A DNA stretch of 64,000 nucleotides from an uncultured Bacteroidales bacterium (GCA_947164985.1 CAMUYI010000009.1:1-64000); one strand, 5' to 3'; counted from the stretch's first letter, positions 10,101 to 15,123 are shown. Program-made: numbers and translations. The notes: a model not told the origin generated them from the sequence alone.

Positions 10101-11195
10101 CAACGAACCGCCTGTCGTGCTGCTTACCGTACCCCGTTTGCTCCATGAACTGCCCGACTTGGGAGTGCCGTTCGCGTCCGTCTCGATACGGTAGATATAC
10201 GGCGTGACGGTCATGTAGTTGCTGGCGCCGGGAGTCATCCATGCCAATGCCGTCTGTTTGTCGAACTGGTGGAAATCCATCGTGATCTCACCCGGCACGG
10301 GAATGACTTTGAACGCATCGTCTCGCGTCGTGGTCTTGGTCCGTTTGTTGAACCAGCCATCTGGATCTTTCACACCGTGGATAGCCTTCACCTGGCAGTC
10401 GATGCGTTTCGGATTGCCCACGCCTTCCGGGAACGTACATTCCTCTTGCTTCTCCTGGTTGGTCGATGCCTCGTACTGCTTATCGACCGTCACCCGGCTA
10501 CCGTCCTGCTTATAGAACGTATAGCGCACCTCGTACCACGCTTTGCGCATACGGATACTGCTGTACTTGCTGTCTATATCGTTCGGCAGTTTCGGCACCG
10601 TGAAGGTGATCTTGTCCAGACCCGTGCGCTCCACTTTGTATGAGTCGACGTTATAGTCCGACAGACCGAGCGTGCTGCTCGTCGTCACATACGCCAACAG
10701 TTTGTCGTACCAACTGTTGTTGGAGTGCTTGAAGTGGAAATAGATCTTCCAGCTACCGCCTGCCATCTCGGACGAGTAATAGAAGTTGATCTTCGTCTTC
10801 ATGTAATGATAGTCACTGCCCTCCTTGGTCAACCAGTGACTCTTCTCCGACGTGCTCAACTCCTGATCACCGCTCTGTGAGTTGATGAACCATGCCTTGG
10901 CGTTGCTCATCAGTAACTTCGCGTACACCTCTGCCGTCTGACTCTCGTCGTCACCTTGGTTGATGTACTTCAAGGTCAACAGGTCGATGCTCTTACTGCC
11001 GTTCGTGGCAACCAACGTACCTTCCTTACAGTACGTGTTACCTCCGTCCAGGTCGGCAAGGAAAACCTCCAGATAGAGGTGGTCCGTGTAGTGACATGCA
11101 TTGTACTTGGACTCAAACAGCACCCAGTCGTCTGCTTGGATAGTACCTACACAAGCTGAAAGCATCAGCAGGATTCCGATAATTCTCTTTTTCAT
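1107..11195 (-). CDS. Giant secreted multidomain surface protein (LamG, beta-helix, GWNW modules), 3362 aa
   Basis: A signal peptide (residues 1 to about 22, ending near IQADD) starts a protein with no membrane anchor. Fibronectin-III-like segments fill residues about 150-640. A LamG/concanavalin-A-like domain begins near 690 (YTVQFFVRPDEG) and resumes near 1010 (FAEVRVWNHCLSDTEK); between them, about 735-925, lies a Gly-rich beta-helix with repeated CGTITI/ATGG turns. Carboxypeptidase-regulatory-like beta sandwiches follow (GYYNISVPIGEHYVEAKLEGH). Two or three more LamG units occur near 2330-2700, and tandem WNWI modules with AAFIGEECRG motifs lie near 3030-3240. The C-terminus (IVIIRNNEKYDVTGKKL) resembles short T9SS sorting tails of Bacteroidales, which is inferred. 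It sits 12 bp after the fimbrillin-like gene. Role is probably adhesion or glycan binding on the cell surface; the ligand is unknown. Confidence 0.85.
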   Translation of the reverse strand: MKKRIIGILLMLSACVGTIQADDWVLFESKYNACHYTDHLYLEVFLADLDGGNTYCKEGTLVATNGSKSIDLLTLKYINQGDDESQTAEVYAKLLMSNAKAWFINSQSGDQELSTSEKSHWLTKEGSDYHYMKTKINFYYSSEMAGGSWKIYFHFKHSNNSWYDKLLAYVTTSSTLGLSDYNVDSYKVERTGLDKITFTVPKLPNDIDSKYSSIRMRKAWYEVRYTFYKQDGSRVTVDKQYEASTNQEKQEECTFPEGVGNPKRIDCQVKAIHGVKDPDGWFNKRTKTTTRDDAFKVIPVPGEITMDFHQFDKQTALAWMTPGASNYMTVTPYIYRIETDANGTPKSGSSWSKRGTVSSTTGGSLHFTDDNVSTGTYYRYMAVNVPTDWINHGINESSLNNPTDDLLSKLGCLLSEVMNTAPTMSIYGLQQDTSMTDKVRLTWQYSRVPTDDATVNFKVLRKTSQEGDWSEYGTVSADAEPTAGTVLAFEDNDLPNSTARYQYKIRLEEKGYRFESDAIYAGLLSGTALKSFTATKGTHEGSVTLSWNAKQVGTANSNYVISRRYVNSNSEFMQIHTTNGADANYSYEDNTVKPGYYYEYKIEVYEGGVMQNTLYTVGFCQSRGTIAGIVNYGSGTSVPGVRMWLRPSAADADNTIESHSQYVHGASEGILWDGDAVEQGKIFGEGKDYTVQFFVRPDEGLSEGAVLADIPGVGQVTLANKTTEGYELRCETKPVTTDLSTLTGAYTAQDGEVLTGTLGGNYKISIADGATVVLRDATINGTHGMNYPWAGITCKGDATIVLEGENRVKGFMDEYPGILIPKDKTLTIRGLGSLTALTSNGWGSAGIGGGYQIPCGNIVIEGGIITATGGEHATGVGGGRNTSCGTITITDGKVTATGGEGGAAIGRGTYGSCGTITIGGTVLWDGSNYQNGGESILALNSYTYDEGDDWMSQQTPYETVHPTGAFLPAGKYSLLTISKTGHQMSLQVDTNEVKTITVDDLDILSPFAIGGMRGIAPEWAFKGNFAEVRVWNHCLSDTEKKNYLDRVLNGRESGLMLYWPLDEGLQRYAFDASYSNDLPNGRHATVGNNITPSPIVPAESQLARYGLTNENGEYLIRGIPFMGSGSSYTLVPEKGIHRFNPDVRSLFISPTSLTANNVDFEDVSSFPMTGHIYYAGTNIPAEGIMFYVDGVALTSDGKVQQTDADGYYNISVPIGEHYVEAKLEGHVLVDNGRFPTTGTYNFVDRVRHDFSDSTLVNFVGRVSGAKYNDTIPVGFAESHNNIGIATITLKLNNESFSFNCADDYISPATENRSFASDTASIQSKTWTGFGAASKYIYITTDSLTGEFSAVLPPLKYTVQSVEVKKNSDVEFSSLPEIDLTNPGQKRTDSILIATEAGDTITRSYTYNTKKVWTYMAGPQVDVIEKDHPEGAFGKDMLLIPLEDQKNDTLRGLYTVDESGNVEYLFNYPIYQMTNSVEYAVHGYEAYTNYDSGTPVTDTVHLNGQELIIGNEMSDDQAVVYDSPDTLQYKAGEIYEMKYNTVTLDKEGRARLKWTVGLPNIVSPFTRQVNITLKRDDRTYDAFRMDAIVLGQLTNGNNFVTQGPSDVLFILRDPYGAHSKTTLKRGKVNTKTTYSTYQRSGEHSLVTDWIGGTGITTANGFGVAIITAAKVAVDVTVGVKSNWKYTHKEDKIYKTTEVESYSTGDKYPYVGAKGDVFIGTSNNILVGTCRKVHAKKDVQTNQYNIVLEDALALGAEVETSFAYSQYELENVMIPKWKDQRKQYLTQVATKAEAESYVNNSDHIICVTWLSPSDPHYGDSATFIAVQPKVQPKETKIDSVTWCNNQIKEWEKYLRLNEEAKIKAMKEGKFTNYSIDGGTTRTFTYRNDTTTIDQKQTDYTIQAVLGWKQGWEIKGLTCLGIQTNLATNVGGGEITGSGNDNENYTEWEYVLNDGNRDADLSINMYEAESGRNSNIFSLFGGQTYNPYEPADSTHYYQENGQYLPLGNGTVRMEQPYIQIGVGNSAPAKSATLTDIPAGQSGTAILYCSNMTNTHQVLPFGYDVSVMENTDTTGLQILMDGVPINGRTIWMEQGTTSQKVITVQQTDQSILDHEGIRIRFLSQYQPAIIYDEVVLNAHFMPSSSPVALTVTNPVVNTDPTTGNGQLNLKVSGFNRQFKNLKQIGIQYRFAGNTQWTNLHTWALDVNDTIGTGYDLLPAQGDLKLTLDMSSNLSYPEGDYEFRAYTMTPYGAEQVQVYSEVTQVVKDMTLPRPLYTPAPANGILGIGDQLSVEFNEDIVPGYVGDKNAIITAKLNGRPIDHEVSLRLVPYGDEVHTMNPVFLSGNFSMEFWLNWHEAGTVLHQGAGAGNLSIAINNERYVIVNVAGVEFTSEQTVPKDKWIYIVMNYKAETMTFNMLAQYDETTAMLFRSTKVPESKVRIVDNVEDNYLYLGRIDANIHDLGLYNTYLDVQEAAGKKYESKDAYTYGLTNYWPMNEGHGKVAEDSRHTHDFIVTDTWDIANTNYSLRLDYMTGAQVDISRINTTLNDSYVIELWYEHYSLDNDTIWETDGMRLRYEGRRIVLEYGNKSHAVVSYDDFSDMTSGWHHFALNVVRGQAASFYFDGHRTAVMAEADMPVLKGATLTLAKGGQLSYVDELRIWKATLSEERLLANRYHTMDTSEVYSHGLMAYYPFEKDSVINGVDTKGKTLENMAPKSDAGDVVAQNYVFVESTPPLKNAPREVRLTAAPVASERKVVINLLNTEVTPRELEGTTLNITLAEIHDLHGNTSNPIKWTAYVQQNTLKWKKDSVNIYKKYGESYTFDVDIENLGGQIEYYTVENMPDWLTLVNSEESDDLKPLKTKTLRFSVHALVPVNDYDITIGLQGNNEILEPLRIVMKVRGETPDWSVDPTLYDHNMTIIGQVYIGGILMENSESMVAAFIGGECRGIASPTKVRGAAYVSLPIYGHDVADRDANKPVSFRIWDATRGVAYTDARIALEGIDTLIIFHQDTLIGNYDMPAIWTKSDKVEQLISVHENWNWIALGVQPETQYCDLLFADYSGWGILLKDRNTYIQSNGAEWKGNLEPAENTMYKMKITRTPATESATLQKQFSIRGQQPALKDMPVVLEKGWNWIAYTPLTTKRINSALAGARPKAGDIIKSQTAVSIYGTSGWEGTLQSLESGHGYLYYSTEDKVKSFTYPEDLYMVVYPAPYRAMRATALQWFTPVDQHNYPSNMTMTIRLMDGKARVDTCEIAAFIGEECRGAIRADEEGLYYLVISGEGAGQAMSIHTVLNGEEVTIDSDLTYVSDEHVGTPWDPYIIQLNPAEGIEAVGAGTDDSRVYKVLEDDHIVIIRNNEKYDVTGKKLQ

Positions 11196-11207
11196 ATCGC
11201 GTCGTTT

Positions 11208-12140
11208 TTATTGTTTCTGCAGTTTCAAACCCGTTGCCGGCACATACTCGCCTTCTTTAAGCCATGCCGAGGCCGTACCGGTATAGGTGCCTTCACTGTT
11301 GGTCACCGTGAAGTGATACGTACGGGATGCGATCTCCGGCATCAGCGCTACGTACACCGCAGGCTGCTCTGACGTACAAGTGACCACTAACGGAGCCGTC
11401 ACGTCGTATTTCTCGGCCTTTGCCTCATGATTTTCAGTCGTCACCAGTACCGTCACTTGACCTTTCTGCGGATACTTACCGTTCTCAGAAGTGGCATCGG
11501 CATATTGAATCGTCAACGTCTCAACCGGGATATCCGCATTCGTGGCTTTGTCCTTGAAACTGAACTTGCATACCGTCAGCAGACTCTGCATCTTGGCCAT
11601 CGTGGCATCCGCCGTCTTGTTCGTCACCGCCGTCACATGCGCACGGCCGTACACCTGATGATAGTTCGCTGCCAAACCGCTCAATGTACCGTCCTGTCCG
11701 GCCAAGGAAAAATGATAGCGGTACTTGGTACCCGTTGAGATGAACTCAAACGTGTTGTTCGCCGGATACACCACCGCCAGATAGTCATCTACCGTACATT
11801 CCACATCCCCCTGCACCATCGAGATATGTTTCGTCTCGATAGCCGTCAGCGGACCCTGGTACACTTCATACTGTGCCACTCCTACCTGCTCCTGCCGACT
11901 CAGGTTGCAATAACTCAGTCCGTCCCCTGCCGTCCACAAGGAAGACAAGGTAGTTCCCTCGTCGTTGATCGTGGCATTGATAATACGCCGCGGTGATTCC
12001 GCACCTTGCTGCGTGTTGATCGTCAGCAAACGTTTCTTCACCACTTTTGTTTCACCACTCGGCTCATTCGAATGGTTACATGATGCTCCTGCTACCGCCA
12101 TCAGCCCGCACAGGAACGATATAAAAAATTCTTTTTTCAT
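11208..12140 (-). CDS. Fimbrillin-like lipoprotein (FimA/Mfa family-like)
   Basis: A 310-residue protein with a lipoprotein signal: a basic start (MKKEFF), a hydrophobic stretch and a lipobox VAGASC with Cys21. The body has the layout of Bacteroidales fimbrillins: an early LLTINTQQG segment, a mid-protein ANYHQVYGRAHVTAV region, and a late YHFTVTNSEGTYTGTASAWLKEGEYVPATGLKL strand pair, compared with the usual motif of a final beta-strand carrying W-x-x-G-x-x-Y. Family members are lipid-modified, exported to the outer membrane, and polymerise after proteolytic trimming or act as tip adhesins. It lies between a 49-residue peptide gene and the giant surface protein, 12 bp upstream of the latter, so it may anchor or accompany that protein. 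Family assignment is by pattern only. Confidence 0.72.
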   Translation of the reverse strand: MKKEFFISFLCGLMAVAGASCNHSNEPSGETKVVKKRLLTINTQQGAESPRRIINATINDEGTTLSSLWTAGDGLSYCNLSRQEQVGVAQYEVYQGPLTAIETKHISMVQGDVECTVDDYLAVVYPANNTFEFISTGTKYRYHFSLAGQDGTLSGLAANYHQVYGRAHVTAVTNKTADATMAKMQSLLTVCKFSFKDKATNADIPVETLTIQYADATSENGKYPQKGQVTVLVTTENHEAKAEKYDVTAPLVVTCTSEQPAVYVALMPEIASRTYHFTVTNSEGTYTGTASAWLKEGEYVPATGLKLQKQ

Positions 12141-12156
12141 ACCAAATCAACAATCT

Positions 12157-12306
12157 TTACGGTTCCTGAATAAAGCCGCCTCCGGTATTGGTGCCGTATT
12201 CTCCAATCTCGGCTTTAAAGCCACTGCCGCCACCGCTGCTGCATAGCATCTGTCCCGGCGCCATCTCCGTTCTGTCCACAATCGGACGCATGTAATGTCT
12301 TTTCAT
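12157..12306 (-). CDS. 49-aa Gly-rich peptide, first gene of surface-protein operon
   Basis: The ATG ending at 12306 gives MKRHYMRPIVDRTEMAPGQM followed by a Cys, a Ser/Gly run (SSGGGSG) and an acidic tail. The start was chosen because the longer frame would begin upstream of the transcription start predicted from the promoter at 12352-12382. Peptides of this layout (Y-x-x-P near the start, a conserved QML(C/A) block, then a Gly/Asn-rich tail) are common ahead of surface-protein genes in Bacteroidales; their function is not known to me. The gene is first in the transcript, 16 bp before the fimbrillin-like gene. Confidence 0.6.
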   Translation of the reverse strand: MKRHYMRPIVDRTEMAPGQMLCSSGGGSGFKAEIGEYGTNTGGGFIQEP

Positions 12307-12351
12307 ATGGTTATTTTGTTTGTTGCAAGATTTCGCGTGCAATTTCGCGTG

Positions 12352-12382
12352 CAAAGGTACAAATAAAAAATGACATATGCAA
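12352..12382 (-). promoter_or_regulatory. Bacteroidota promoter of surface-protein operon
   Basis: Read on the minus strand there is TTG (12382-12380), a 20-nt spacer, and TACCTTTG (12359-12352). Immediately downstream the unit TTGCACGCGAAAT occurs twice in tandem (about 12329-12355), which could be an operator or an early-transcript element. The predicted start lies about 40 nt before the 49-residue peptide gene. Confidence 0.8.
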
Positions 12383-12429
12383 GCATATGCCATTCTTTTT
12401 ACGATTTTTTTACAAATCGTTGACCGGTC

Positions 12430-12810
12430 TTACGAGTGCTGCTGGTCGTACTCGGCGCCGCAGACCATCCAATAATAGGCTTTGAGGGTCTTTTTGCCGC
12501 CCGGTTGGTCTTTCTGAGCCATGAAGGCCTGCTGGTCGGCCAACTGTTTGCTCAGGTCGGCTGCACGGGTTGCAACGGCAGCGCGTACGGCGGTGAAGCG
12601 TGCACGGACTGCTACCTCACGGTTACTCAGCGGAGTACTGCGCTCCACTTTTCTGCGGAGATACAGACGGTTACAGTCTTTAGACTCGGTTGCTGCTACG
12701 CGATGCGTACCCAGCAACATCTTCTCGCAAGAATGCTGACCTTTCTTGCCGGATTTACAAAGTACGCCCGACACATGGTCGATACCGGCACTCCAAACAA
12801 CTTTTGCCAC
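12430..12810 (-). CDS. Orphan family protein A, 126 aa, paralogue of gene at 63763
   Basis: The start is GTG at 12810, supported by alignment with the paralogue at the right end of the window: MAKVVWSAGIDHVSGVL here and MAKVAWQAGIDYVSGAL there, followed in both by a short Cys/Lys segment, then MLLGTHR/MLLATHR and CNRLYLR/CNRIYLR. The rest is an Ala/Arg-rich helical region (FTAVRAAVATRAADLSKQL) and an aromatic end (LKAYYWMVCGAEYD). There is no signal peptide or membrane span. It is the last gene of the cassette that starts near 14.45 kb. In both places it accompanies orphan family B, so the pair probably acts together. I do not recognise a function. Confidence 0.7.
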   Translation of the reverse strand: MAKVVWSAGIDHVSGVLCKSGKKGQHSCEKMLLGTHRVAATESKDCNRLYLRRKVERSTPLSNREVAVRARFTAVRAAVATRAADLSKQLADQQAFMAQKDQPGGKKTLKAYYWMVCGAEYDQQHS

Positions 12811-12911
12811 TTTATGCAGATCATGTTTTACCTCCGGTCTGCGTAGAGGGGATAAAGGTTAATGAATGTTAATTTTTAATGTATAATGTTTAGTGTTGAA
12901 TGATTAGAGGT

Positions 12912-13304
12912 TTATGGCCGATAAAAGCGCTTCGCGGTGTATATAGCGAGACGGACAAGAAGAAACAGCACAAAGAGGATGGCAAAGGCTGCACAATACT
13001 TGTAAAACGAGGGTACATAAGGTTTCTCGACCGTTTCTGTCTTGGTTTCCGTCAGGGTAATAGTGTCCATCTTGACGGTCTCGCGGTCACGCCAACGTGT
13101 GTGCCATTTCTCCAGATAGACCGTGTCTGCTCTAATGCGGACAAAGATACTATCATGCAGATAGATGCTGTCACGTTGGATGGTGTTGGAGAGGCGGGTG
13201 GCATTGGTTTCAGCCACGGTTTGCATACTCTGACAGGCGGGCAACAGCAGCACACTCATCAGCATAAGTGTCCACTTGCGAAATTTCAATAAGAATCTGC
13301 TCAT
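12912..13304 (-). CDS. Putative u-spanin-like lipoprotein with C-terminal membrane anchor
   Basis: The ATG at 13304 gives a 130-residue protein beginning MSRFLLKFRKWTLMLM, followed by a lipobox LLLPAC. A charged periplasmic segment of about 75 residues contains RDSIYLHDSIFVRI and YLEKWHTRWRDRE. A single hydrophobic span (YCAAFAILFVLFLLVRLAIY) and a short basic tail end it. An N-terminal lipid anchor plus a C-terminal inner-membrane span is the topology of phage unimolecular spanins, which join and fuse inner and outer membranes at lysis. A longer frame extends upstream, but the ATG before the signal sequence is the sensible start. The gene overlaps the upstream DUF5675 gene by 95 bp in another frame, as embedded spanin genes often do. 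The role is inferred from topology and neighbours. Confidence 0.6.
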   Translation of the reverse strand: MSRFLLKFRKWTLMLMSVLLLPACQSMQTVAETNATRLSNTIQRDSIYLHDSIFVRIRADTVYLEKWHTRWRDRETVKMDTITLTETKTETVEKPYVPSFYKYCAAFAILFVLFLLVRLAIYTAKRFYRP

Positions 13305-13674
13305 GTTCTTTCTGTGCTTTAAGAAGTTTATTAACAATGGTTTGCTCCGCTTTTCTGGAGGAATAGAGAACCGGCGAAAGTTCAGAACGCTCTCCGACAA
13401 GGATGCATCCCTCTGTATGATCCTTGTTGTTCCCTGCATGAATGCGTATGCCTTCAAAGCCGGGCACCATACGCAGGATTGGCAACGGACGACCGAAATG
13501 AGGAGAGTTTGTTACGGAAACATTGTACCAACCTTGCGGTATAGCCCCTTTGGGGTGACGTGCATTAGGCACTACAGGCGGTTCCAATGTATCACAACAG
13601 AACTCATGGTCTATTGACAACTTTCCGAGTGTTTCGGATGGCGTGAACTTGTAACGAATAATACGAAGTATCAT
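13210..13674 (-). CDS. DUF5675-like protein, putative cell-wall-active lysis component
   Basis: A 154-residue protein without a signal peptide. The core contains DTLEPP, HPKGAIPQGWYNV, and then GIRIHAGNNKDHTEGCILVG. The H-A-G-N ... T-E-G-C-I arrangement is the signature of the DUF5675 family and recalls the His/Cys active site of L,D-transpeptidases, so action on peptidoglycan is plausible but unproven. The C-terminal 50 residues (KAEQTIVNKLLKAQKEHEQILI) look helical. It lies 29 bp after the holin-like gene and overlaps the spanin-like gene, which fits the endolysin position of a lysis cassette. Such genes are common in Bacteroidales prophages and integrated elements. Confidence 0.65.
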   Translation of the reverse strand: MILRIIRYKFTPSETLGKLSIDHEFCCDTLEPPVVPNARHPKGAIPQGWYNVSVTNSPHFGRPLPILRMVPGFEGIRIHAGNNKDHTEGCILVGERSELSPVLYSSRKAEQTIVNKLLKAQKEHEQILIEISQVDTYADECAAVARLSEYANRG

Positions 13675-13703
13675 GATGTTTACAATTTAGAGATGTATAA
13701 ACT

Positions 13704-13901
13704 TTATTTCTTTTGACGATAGCGATAGTGATAATCGATACCTATGAGAGAGCCGGCGAAGGTAAGCGTCTCGCCGTAGGCTACGAGGAGAGAGGAGTCT
13801 ATGACCCCTGCGGGAGGGAGTGCTACCCCTGCTACGAGCAGACTGCATCCGAAAATGCAGAGAGCCGTAGCAAGGATAAGCTGCCAAAGAGACTGTTTCA
13901 T
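13704..13901 (-). CDS. Holin-like small membrane protein, 65 aa
   Basis: The ATG at 13901 is preferred over an in-frame TTG six bases upstream. The protein begins MKQSLWQLILATALCIFGCS, then runs through a first hydrophobic span to a PPAG turn, and a second span (SLLVAYGETLTFAGSLIG) to an aromatic, basic tail (YHYRYRQKK). Two spans, small size and a charged C-terminus match class II holins, which open the inner membrane for the wall hydrolase. It starts 6 bp after the stop of the frameshifted orphan-B gene and is followed by DUF5675 and the spanin-like gene. The holin call is inferred from topology and context. Confidence 0.6.
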   Translation of the reverse strand: MKQSLWQLILATALCIFGCSLLVAGVALPPAGVIDSSLLVAYGETLTFAGSLIGIDYHYRYRQKK

Positions 13902-13907
13902 AATCAA

Positions 13908-14209
13908 TTAGGCAATTTTTGAATACTCCATTGCAAACAGATAACCCGAGTAATCAGAATATTTTTTCTGTTTCTTGAAAGCCTCCATGTATGCGGCTTT
14001 CTGCTCGGAAGTTAGCGCTTTAACTGCTGCACGAGCCTGCGCAAACTTGGTACGCTGTGCAAGTTGGTTTGCAGTCGGTTCTTTCTTACTAGGAAAACAT
14101 CTTTTCCCCGTAAAGACTTTGCCGTTCTTACGAAAAAAAAAGTGTCCGAATGCTGGCACAAAAGGCCGCTCATGGATTCAATTAAGCCATGTGGAACGAT
14201 TCTACTCAT
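13908..14209 (-). pseudogene. Orphan family protein B, frameshifted in a T9 run; paralogue of gene at 63396
   Basis: Two overlapping frames together match the intact 100-residue protein at 63396-63698. The first frame, starting at the ATG ending at 14209, gives MSRIVPHGLIESMSGLLCQH and SDTFF; the second gives RKNGKVFTGKRC and runs to AMEYSKIA, matching AKKGKTLYTGKIC ... AKEYEKLA. The switch falls in nine consecutive T on the minus strand (A9 at 14133-14141). One more T (ten) would restore the frame and the exact 303-nt length; seven would also be in frame. It may be a dead gene, a sequencing error, or a product made by polymerase or ribosome slippage. The Lys/Ala-rich C-half (FAQARAAVKALTSEQKAAY) suggests a helical, perhaps nucleic-acid-binding, protein; function unknown. 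Confidence 0.7.
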
Positions 14210-14328
14210 GATAGTTAAAATTTTGAAGGTTAAACTAATTAAAGAATATATATAGTGTTGACATTCAGGTTTGTCCCTTTTTCTAATTTAGCAACTGAGG
14301 ACAAGCGAAAAACGCTGCTAAAAAAGAT

Positions 14329-14433
14329 TTAATTTTCTGCCTGAACATCGATACTATCTATGGCGTATATCGGATCAAGTTGTTTGTGGTATATTTCGTA
14401 CGTCAAAGATCGCTTGTCAAAGGTGGTTCTCAT
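14329..14433 (-). CDS. Short ORF (34 aa) just downstream of cassette promoter
   Basis: The ATG at 14433 lies about 12 nt after the -7 box and is preceded by GAAAGG, a good ribosome-binding match. It encodes MRTTFDKRSLTYEIYHKQ followed by 16 mostly polar and acidic residues. I recognise no family. It could be a real small protein or a leader peptide; a stretch of about 120 bases separates it from the orphan-B gene. Confidence 0.35.
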   Translation of the reverse strand: MRTTFDKRSLTYEIYHKQLDPIYAIDSIDVQAEN

Positions 14434-14445
14434 CCTTTCACGGCA

Positions 14446-14502
14446 CAAAAGTACTGCTTTTTTTGTCACAATGTAGTGACATGTCGTCACAATGTTTGTC
14501 AC
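14446..14502 (-). promoter_or_regulatory. Promoter of lysis-like cassette with repeated GTCAC half-sites
   Basis: On the minus strand TACTTTTG occupies 14453-14446, with a TTG at 14471-14469; the spacer is 15 nt, shorter than the 20 nt seen elsewhere. Around and upstream, GTCACAATGT occurs at 14465-14474 and 14486-14495 (21 bp apart, two helical turns), with an inverted GTGAC at 14476-14480 and another GTCAC near 14499. This looks like a dimeric repressor operator covering the -33 region. Confidence 0.5.
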
Positions 14503-14909
14503 TATTTGATAGTAGCAAGAGTTAAGTACTTTTGTTTTCTGCCGAGATACTGTCTTAACGAATTGTCATTTACATCCCATCCGAATGTATTTGTCAACTT
14601 TTGGCATACGAAAGCGGTAGATTTCTCGTTGCACATTTTTTTGAAATCGGGATCGAAGTGTTTCCTGCTACGGATATATTCATATACATCCTTATAAGAG
14701 GGACGTCCGTTTTCATCCAATTGCGGTATTGGAAGATTAGAGATAGGATTGAGCGAAACAGTGTATGATTCGTCCATTTGATCGGGGTTGGAAGGAGCAG
14801 AACAGGCTACAGGGGGAGTCAGTACTTGAGTATCGAGCCCAAGTATTGCACTGATTTGTTTCAGGTAGAACTGCAACTCGGCAAGTTGCGAGTCAGTAAG
14901 ATTCTTCAT
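14502..14909 (-). CDS. Unrecognised 135-aa protein, possible cassette regulator
   Basis: The start MKNLTDSQLAELQFYLKQIS at 14909 is preferred to a longer in-frame extension that runs through a palindromic leader. The N-terminal 35 residues look helical, a Pro/Ser-rich linker follows, and the C-half has PSYKDVYEYIRSRKHFDPDF, a Cys, then FGWDVNDNSLRQYLGRKQ, which could be a small helical DNA-binding domain. There is no signal peptide. It is transcribed toward the lysis-like cassette and its stop abuts the GTCAC operator, so a regulatory role is plausible. I do not recognise the family. Confidence 0.55.
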   Translation of the reverse strand: MKNLTDSQLAELQFYLKQISAILGLDTQVLTPPVACSAPSNPDQMDESYTVSLNPISNLPIPQLDENGRPSYKDVYEYIRSRKHFDPDFKKMCNEKSTAFVCQKLTNTFGWDVNDNSLRQYLGRKQKYLTLATIK

Positions 14910-14933
14910 GATGCGAAAATTTTGTGCTCGGCT

Positions 14934-14972
14934 TTGCTTGTGAACGGCCGTTCGATGTGCGCACAAGCCAAA
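14934..14972 (-). promoter_or_regulatory. Palindromic 5' leader of the 135-aa gene
   Basis: Within the roughly 130-nt leader two perfect palindromes lie side by side, GAACGGCCGTTC and TGTGCGCACA, enclosed by an inverted repeat GCTTGTG ... CACAAGC. The RNA can fold as one long or two short hairpins before the start codon, which suggests attenuation or protein binding. Confidence 0.45.
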
Positions 14973-15042
14973 CAAAACTTTCGCAGGTTAATAAATAAAA
15001 CGTTTCACCGAACTCCATTGGAGGATTTTTTGGAATTCGGCG

Positions 15043-15073
15043 CAAAGATATATAAAAAATTCCACACTCGCAA
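15043..15073 (-). promoter_or_regulatory. Promoter of the 135-aa gene with overlapping palindrome
   Basis: TTG (15073-15071), a 20-nt spacer and TATCTTTG (15050-15043) on the minus strand. The -33 element sits in the centre of an inverted repeat (CCACA ... TGTGG, with inner CACTC-GCAA-GAATG), a likely operator. Confidence 0.7.
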
Positions 15074-15084
15074 GAATGTGGACC

Positions 15085-15117
15085 GATAGGAAATAGATAG
15101 GAAATAGATAGGAAATA
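15085..15117. repeat. Three tandem 11-bp repeats
   Basis: GATAGGAAATA is repeated three times without change between the stop of the 468-residue gene and the promoter of the 135-residue gene. No coding use; copy number could vary by slippage. Confidence 0.9.
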
Positions 15118-15123
15118 GGGATA

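Noticed and set aside
12912..13457. Longer 181-residue version of the spanin-like protein
   Set aside because: The extra 51 residues would be encoded antisense-like within the DUF5675 core in another frame and would bury the lipoprotein signal internally.
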